From Spirochaetaceae bacterium (lineage in GTDB: Bacteria > Spirochaetota > Spirochaetia > SZUA-6 > Bin103): 10,231 nucleotides of DNA. Within the stretch, counting starts at the first letter, position 1; each line of letters opens with the position of its first letter. Below the pieces are notes generated by a model, which worked only from the letters and a program-made list of their open reading frames with translations, searched no databases and was not told the origin of the DNA. The stretch spans positions 1 to 10,231 of the forward strand of contig JAPOQV010000457.1 of the NCBI GenBank assembly GCA_026710565.1, given 5' to 3'. Of this stretch, positions 7,701 through 10,231 are shown in pieces. The translations under genes and the position numbers were made by a program.

Positions 7701-7959
7701 TGCCGCGCGCCGGCTTGCTGATGAAGAACGCGGCGCCCGGCTTGGTTCTGACAACGGAGAGCACACGGTAGTCGCTGACCAAGTCGTGCACGAACCCCTG
7801 GTAGCCGTAGGAGTCCAGGTAGAACGCCTGCGGACCTACGACGACATTCCGGGGATCGGCAACGACCGCCTCCAACAGGTCGAGATCCTCACGGAATACT
7901 TCGAACCCCTGGCTCGTTCCTTGCGATGCCGGAGCTGCTGATCTCACGGATCGCACCAT
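4774..7959 (-). CDS. PcRGLX/YetA-like RIFT-barrel and toroid protein with Fn3-like module, putative polysaccharide lyase or glycan-processing enzyme
   Basis: From ATG 7959 the product is 1061 residues. Residues ~17-185 form an uncharacterised beta-rich domain. Residues ~186-285 resemble the Fn3-like N-terminal domain of purple acid phosphatases (I-T-W-I-T-D, S-R-L-E-Y-G, Y-H-Y-R, Y-T-F-S-T-A). Residues ~294-381 match the PcRGLX/YetA N-terminal RIFT barrel (G-L-P-F-P-Q-G-A-L, then W-P-D-G-S-V-K-W-L-L). A central beta domain runs to ~690, then an alpha/alpha toroid rich in aromatic residues. PcRGLX is the exo-rhamnogalacturonan lyase that founded PL26; yetA follows lplABC in B. subtilis. The extra front modules are unusual compared with YetA (about 850 residues). 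No signal peptide is visible, so it probably acts on imported oligosaccharide in the cytoplasm. An open frame extends to 8136 but overlaps the upstream gene; ATG 7959 is the first start after it, with a poor ribosome site. Fold family is fairly sure; substrate and chemistry are inferred. Confidence 0.82.
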   Translation of the reverse strand: MVRSVRSAAPASQGTSQGFEVFREDLDLLEAVVADPRNVVVGPQAFYLDSYGYQGFVHDLVSDYRVLSVVRTKPGAAFFISKPARGTYYPAFIMYDEQGVPDQVVTYFVGNERKGVAVAAAHDNRSYLFVLAEACEFTGTALITLMTPDSVGGSYRIENLLLLKDKPRQERRSYGFSSVRAVPLERAGKRQARITWITDWATRSRLEYGPSADYGSRVETEEVALPSSAATYAQVYVPPVTSIYNNHRVILDDLQADRTYHYRLLGTAPDGTEVMSQDYTFSTAPRRRPRGDVARDAVPLRVANQAPVQRRGWPVTSGLPFPQGALSAAESTRLLNGSGLEIPLQTAVLAEWPDGSVKWLLIDFQADVAAAGNAEYRLEFGHGVVRREYRPHTPLEITEHGTEVALNTGPLKVLLDRRAPCFPARVWIDANGDGAFSADEEITDPRSPGLMEMATADGTIFRTPGGVSSVVVEESGPLRTVVKLQGRLQAADGTRMFTYVTRLTVYAGKDFVRILHTWENDHVTDNFTAVRSLMLRTPLRLTDPSCTLFCADEAVYRSDGQPTLAQLEDDEYTVTEPGHAGQSGGRASGTIDLSDRARGLTIAVRDFWQNYPKSLGATANGLEVGLCPPLPDDRYRARGKLEDKLYYYLQDGVYKLKQGVSRTHELVYRFHAAPAPSSAPHLQEPLRARAPAAWYCDSKAFGDVAAVDPGRFPEYEHYADHSLANYLETRETGREYGMLNFGDWYHVQKWGNIEYDTPHVFFLHYARGGDSRFFTAGEQAVRHYMDVDTCHHHVDHGFVDRVYAHCIGHVGDYYPYYYRKGGAQGVIEMEVDHTWVQGLLDYHLLSGDRRALEIATRIGDKYDQLYTVNFDFCNCRRPGWHLILTMALYQATGDHFYVNAARLIVQRVRERYTPNGWPHQLLLGHCECLPRCSGNADFMVGVLLSGLKRYHQATGDEAAADLIVGACDFLIREHWIAAEKAFRYTRCPKSGISAARNSLILEGPAYAYRLSGDERFKSAVLNGFYAGLEGSAHAAQPIGKHFGERACVAPHILYDIDTCMH

Positions 7960-7978
7960 TGCATCGGGACCATTACAA

Positions 7979-8011
7979 GGGAATGGCGCACTTGGGAGTG
8001 GCGCATTTCCC
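7979..8011 (-). promoter_or_regulatory. Intergenic hairpin and imperfect direct repeat, possible RNA processing or attenuation element
   Basis: The 65-nt gap between the binding-protein stop and the enzyme start holds two 12-mers differing at one base (on the plus strand GGGAATGGCGCA at 7979-7990 and GGGAGTGGCGCA at 7994-8005). The same stretch folds as an imperfect hairpin: GGGAA pairs with TTCCC at the ends, and GCGC (7986-7989) pairs with GCGC (8001-8004) around an 11-nt loop. Hairpins after a binding-protein gene often stabilise its message or damp downstream expression, so that binding protein exceeds permease. That role here is inference. Confidence 0.4.
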
Positions 8012-8024
8012 TCGGCGGTCGACC

Positions 8025-9698
8025 TCAGTAGACCACGTTGCCCTTGCGCAGCTCCGCGACGATCGGCATCTTGGCCATCTCGGCGTGTACGTCGTTGCCG
8101 CCCGCCTGCAACCACTTCTCCCGGTAGCTGTCCCACGCGGCATCGATCTCCAGGTCACCGGTAATCGCTTCCCAGATGAACTCGTCTCTGATCGTGTCGA
8201 GCGCGCCCGCGTACTCGGCCCACACCGTGGCGTAGTCGGTCTCGCTGAACAGGTCCTCTCGATAGCTGGGGACGGCGATCGCGCCGCCCTCGCCGCCCTC
8301 GCCGAAGTAGGCTTGCAGTGGAGCCTGCTCAGGCGACACGTACATCAGGTGCAGCTCGCGGTAGAAGTTCATGTACGGGTAGTAGAGAATGCCGGTGGTG
8401 CCGCCACGTCCATACTCCTCCGTGTACGTCACCGGCGATTTGAACGGCTCGCCCGTCCAGTTGAAGTGGACGCCAGGCCAACCGAAGTAGGCGTAGATCC
8501 TGCCCTCCGGGTCCCAGTTGGTGTACTCGACGATGTCCAGGATCTTGGCCAGCTTCGCGTCGTCGACTCTCTTTGACACCATGAACATGATCTGGCGCGC
8601 ATCGATCGGCAGGGTACCGCCGGCCTTGGCGTAGCCGGTATGGGTGCCGTCCGGCCCGACCGGCACCGGAGTCATCACCGCCTTGGCGCTGGCGTCCCGC
8701 GCGTAGAGCGGATGCGGTAGCCAGTTCTCTCCGCTGGGGTTGGCGCCGGAGGCGACGTAGACCGGGGCGCTGGTGTAGGCGCCGGCGAGGCCGCTGATGA
8801 TCTTGTTGTCACGCTGCTCCTTCGATACGGTCGGCAGCTCGGAGTCGATGATTCCGTCCCGGTACCAGCGCTGGCCGGCCTTCAAGGCTTCCTTGAGGCT
8901 GGGGTGGACCGCCATCTTCACCGCGGTGCCGCCGTCATCGTAGTTGTCCACGCCGTTCAGGCCGAACATCGTCAGCAGCATGTGCAGCCCGCGGGAGCCG
9001 ATGGTGCTGTCCGTGGCATAGGGAATCGTGTCGGCCACTCCGTTGCCGTCCAGGTCTTCGTTGCGGAAGGCGTACAGGATCTTCTCGAACTCTGCGAAGG
9101 TGTAGGGGGTCTTGGTCCAGTAGGTCTTGCCTTCCGAGATGCCGGCACCGGCGTGGATCAGTTCGGCGGGGGCCATGTCGATCTTCTCCAGCCAATCCAG
9201 GCGAAAGACGGGAAAGTAGGAGACGCCACCGGCATAGTCGTAGCTCCTCACGAGCCCCATGTACTCGTCTTCCTTGCCCGGCACCAGCCCGTACATCCAC
9301 GCTGCCGGTCCCATGGAGTCAAGCCACGCGGCCATCGACGGAACGTGCTCCACGATCATTTCCTTGGGAATGGAGCGGAACACGCCCTGCAGGTAGTAGT
9401 CGCGCGGCGTAACGTACATGTAACCGGCATCCGGTTCTTCGCCGGATGCGAACAGGAGCTGGTACTTCTCCCGATCGCGCCGCCAGAGCTGCGTGTTGAT
9501 CAGCTTGACGTTGAACTTCTCCTCGATGTGCGCCTGCACCGGGTTGCCGTCCTCAATCTCCCCTCCGAACGGACCGAACCAGGAGATGTCCATCGGCTGC
9601 TCTACCGCGGTCGCTTCCATGTCCGCGCCGGCCGTGGCCTGCACGGTCACGACCACCAGCAACGTCGTAACCAAGGCGAGAAAACGGGCTGTCGTCAT
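8025..9698 (-). CDS. Extracellular carbohydrate-binding protein of ABC transporter, LplA type
   Basis: This is the periplasmic substrate-binding subunit that feeds the two permeases. The 557-residue size fits the large LplA/YtcQ-like binding proteins. Residues 1-25 form a signal peptide (basic start, hydrophobic run L-A-L-V-T-T-L-L-V-V-V, A-x-A-type cleavage near T-A-G-A). There is no lipobox cysteine, unlike Gram-positive LplA lipoproteins. A calcium-loop-like motif D-L-D-G-N-G-V-A-D lies at residues 215-223, as is common in this family, and the region I-P-Y-A-T-D follows it. Aromatic residues are frequent in the second half, as expected for sugar stacking. ATG 9698 is set by a perfect AGGAGGT ribosome site 5 nt upstream. 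It is the first gene of the operon, under a promoter at 9755-9783, and is followed by a 65-nt gap with a hairpin. The ligand is probably an oligosaccharide related to the enzyme encoded next, but this is inferred. Confidence 0.93.
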   Translation of the reverse strand: MTTARFLALVTTLLVVVTVQATAGADMEATAVEQPMDISWFGPFGGEIEDGNPVQAHIEEKFNVKLINTQLWRRDREKYQLLFASGEEPDAGYMYVTPRDYYLQGVFRSIPKEMIVEHVPSMAAWLDSMGPAAWMYGLVPGKEDEYMGLVRSYDYAGGVSYFPVFRLDWLEKIDMAPAELIHAGAGISEGKTYWTKTPYTFAEFEKILYAFRNEDLDGNGVADTIPYATDSTIGSRGLHMLLTMFGLNGVDNYDDGGTAVKMAVHPSLKEALKAGQRWYRDGIIDSELPTVSKEQRDNKIISGLAGAYTSAPVYVASGANPSGENWLPHPLYARDASAKAVMTPVPVGPDGTHTGYAKAGGTLPIDARQIMFMVSKRVDDAKLAKILDIVEYTNWDPEGRIYAYFGWPGVHFNWTGEPFKSPVTYTEEYGRGGTTGILYYPYMNFYRELHLMYVSPEQAPLQAYFGEGGEGGAIAVPSYREDLFSETDYATVWAEYAGALDTIRDEFIWEAITGDLEIDAAWDSYREKWLQAGGNDVHAEMAKMPIVAELRKGNVVY

Positions 9699-9703
9699 CA
9701 GGT

Positions 9704-9710
9704 ACCTCCT
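9704..9710 (-). promoter_or_regulatory. Shine-Dalgarno site of the sugar-binding protein gene
   Basis: AGGAGGT lies 5 nt before the ATG on the minus strand. It is the strongest ribosome site in the operon and fits the need for excess binding protein relative to the membrane subunits. Confidence 0.85.
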
Positions 9711-9754
9711 GGCTCTGCCGCCGCAGGGATTCAGCGTTACGCAAAGCCCACGAC

Positions 9755-9783
9755 AGTATGAACCTGCGGAGTTGCGGCGTCAA
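9755..9783 (-). promoter_or_regulatory. Sigma70-like promoter of the sugar-import operon
   Basis: On the minus strand a TTGACG -35 element (9783-9778, 5 of 6 to consensus) is followed by a 17-nt spacer and a CATACT -10 element (9760-9755, 4 of 6). The start of transcription would fall near 9747, giving a leader of about 50 nt before the binding-protein ATG. A small palindrome GCGTAACGC (9734-9742) lies just downstream of the predicted start and could be part of an operator. No regulator gene is in the window. Confidence 0.6.
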
Positions 9784-9879
9784 GCCTCCGCATTGCCTCA
9801 TCGCACATCCACACGAACGACCGGCCCCCTTGAGGGCGCACGCCGGCCGCGACGACCCGGAGCGGGCGGAGACGGTTCT

Positions 9880-9915
9880 GGCCGCGGTCCGGCGCACACC
9901 TGATGTATCGCGGCC
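9880..9915 (-). terminator. GC-rich hairpin after the right leuB fragment, weak terminator candidate
   Basis: On the minus strand GGCCGCG (9915-9909) begins 5 nt after the leuB stop codon and is complementary to CGCGGCC (9886-9880), leaving a 22-nt loop. There is no T-tract, so intrinsic termination is uncertain. It is the only clear fold between leuB and the downstream promoter. Confidence 0.3.
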
Positions 9916-9920
9916 GAGCG

Positions 9921-10231
9921 TCAGAGCGCGGAAGCCACCAGGTCGCCGACCTCGGTGGTGGAGTAGCCCATCCGGCCGGCCGACATGCTCTGCATCTTCG
10001 GCGTGGTGGCATGGATCGCGTTCTCGACCCGTTGCGACGCGCGGGCCAGGTTGTCCAGCCCCTTCTGCTCGCCGGTGACCGACAGCAACATGCCCATGGC
10101 GGCGATGGCCGCGATCGGGTTGATCACGTTCTTGCCGGTGTACTTCGGCGCTGAACCGCCCATGCACTCGAACATGCTGCAGCCGCCCGGGTCCGGGTTG
10201 ATGTTGCCGCCGGCGCTGACGCCCAGACCGC
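9921..10231 (-). CDS. leuB: 3-isopropylmalate dehydrogenase family protein, C-terminal fragment
   Basis: The gene enters from the right edge and ends at TGA (9923-9921), giving 103 whole residues. They match the C-terminal third of the LeuB family: G-L-G-V-S-A-G-G-N-I-N-P near the start, then M-F-E-C-M-G-G-S-A-P-K-Y-T-G-K-N-V-I-N-P-I, which is the NAD-binding loop, and the ending M-G-Y-S-T-T-E-V-G-D-L-V. The loop reads G-G-S-A-P where classical LeuB has H-G-S-A-P; I recall a LeuB-like subgroup with G-G-S/T-A-P and the same Y-S-T-x-E-V-G-D-L-V tail. Such enzymes oxidatively decarboxylate isopropylmalate or related malates in the cytoplasm. This fragment is in frame and undamaged as far as it goes. 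It lies upstream of and codirectional with the import operon, 222 nt away, and the operon has its own promoter. It may be the other end of the gene at the left edge, or a paralog. Confidence 0.85.
   Translation of the reverse strand, partial: GLGVSAGGNINPDPGGCSMFECMGGSAPKYTGKNVINPIAAIAAMGMLLSVTGEQKGLDNLARASQRVENAIHATTPKMQSMSAGRMGYSTTEVGDLVASAL

Noticed and set aside
7960..8136. N-terminal extension of the YetA-like protein to a start at 8136
   Set aside because: It would overlap the binding-protein gene by 112 nt. The extra residues are Arg/Gly-rich, unlike the protein, and there are no start codons between the binding-protein stop and ATG 7959.
1..10231. CRISPR arrays, tRNA or rRNA genes, insertion sequences, phage genes
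   Set aside because: I saw no regular short repeats with spacers, no tRNA-like folds, no transposase or integrase motifs and no terminal inverted repeats on either strand.

Overview
The window is a GC-rich, accessory-looking catabolic locus from a bacterium. The solute-binding protein has a signal peptide with no lipobox cysteine, which suggests a periplasm and so a two-membrane cell. An LplB/YtcP-type importer in a high-GC diderm fits environmental or host-associated Spirochaetota or similar uncultured lineages, but the lineage is an inference. The odd length and the gene fragments at both edges suggest that this may be a whole metagenomic contig.

The core is a four-gene minus-strand operon, read right to left from about 9.75 kb to 2.9 kb. 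It holds a secreted LplA-type sugar-binding protein (9698-8025), a 1061-residue PcRGLX/YetA-like RIFT-barrel and toroid protein with an Fn3-like module in front (7959-4774), an LplB-type permease (4772-3801) and a YtcP/LplC-type permease (3790-2897). A good sigma70-like promoter (9783-9755) and a strong Shine-Dalgarno sequence precede the first gene. The enzyme-like gene sits between the binding protein and the permeases, and its stop codon lies one base before the likely permease start. The operon resembles a reordered version of Bacillus subtilis lplA-lplB-lplC-yetA. I infer import of an oligosaccharide, possibly rhamnogalacturonan-like or another uronate-containing glycan, followed by processing in the cytoplasm, because the enzyme shows no export signal. 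No ATPase is encoded here, so a shared MsmX-type ATPase is probably used.

Converging on this operon from the left is a plus-strand gene (523-2847) for a 774-residue FG-GAP/VCBS-repeat protein with nine recognisable D-x-D-G-x-G-type loops and no visible signal peptide. A 23-nt hairpin lies where the two transcription units meet. Just upstream of it (353-520) is a 55-codon remnant that looks like the middle of a phytanoyl-CoA dioxygenase (PhyH) family protein.

Both window edges hold pieces of a 3-isopropylmalate-dehydrogenase (LeuB) family gene in the same orientation: an N-terminal piece at the left edge (245-1) and a C-terminal piece at the right edge (10231-9921). The left piece appears to lose about 120 residues out of frame at a short inverted repeat. 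The two pieces may be paralogs, a duplication, one circular or tandem unit, or an assembly artefact. There is no gene-free stretch over 300 bases.
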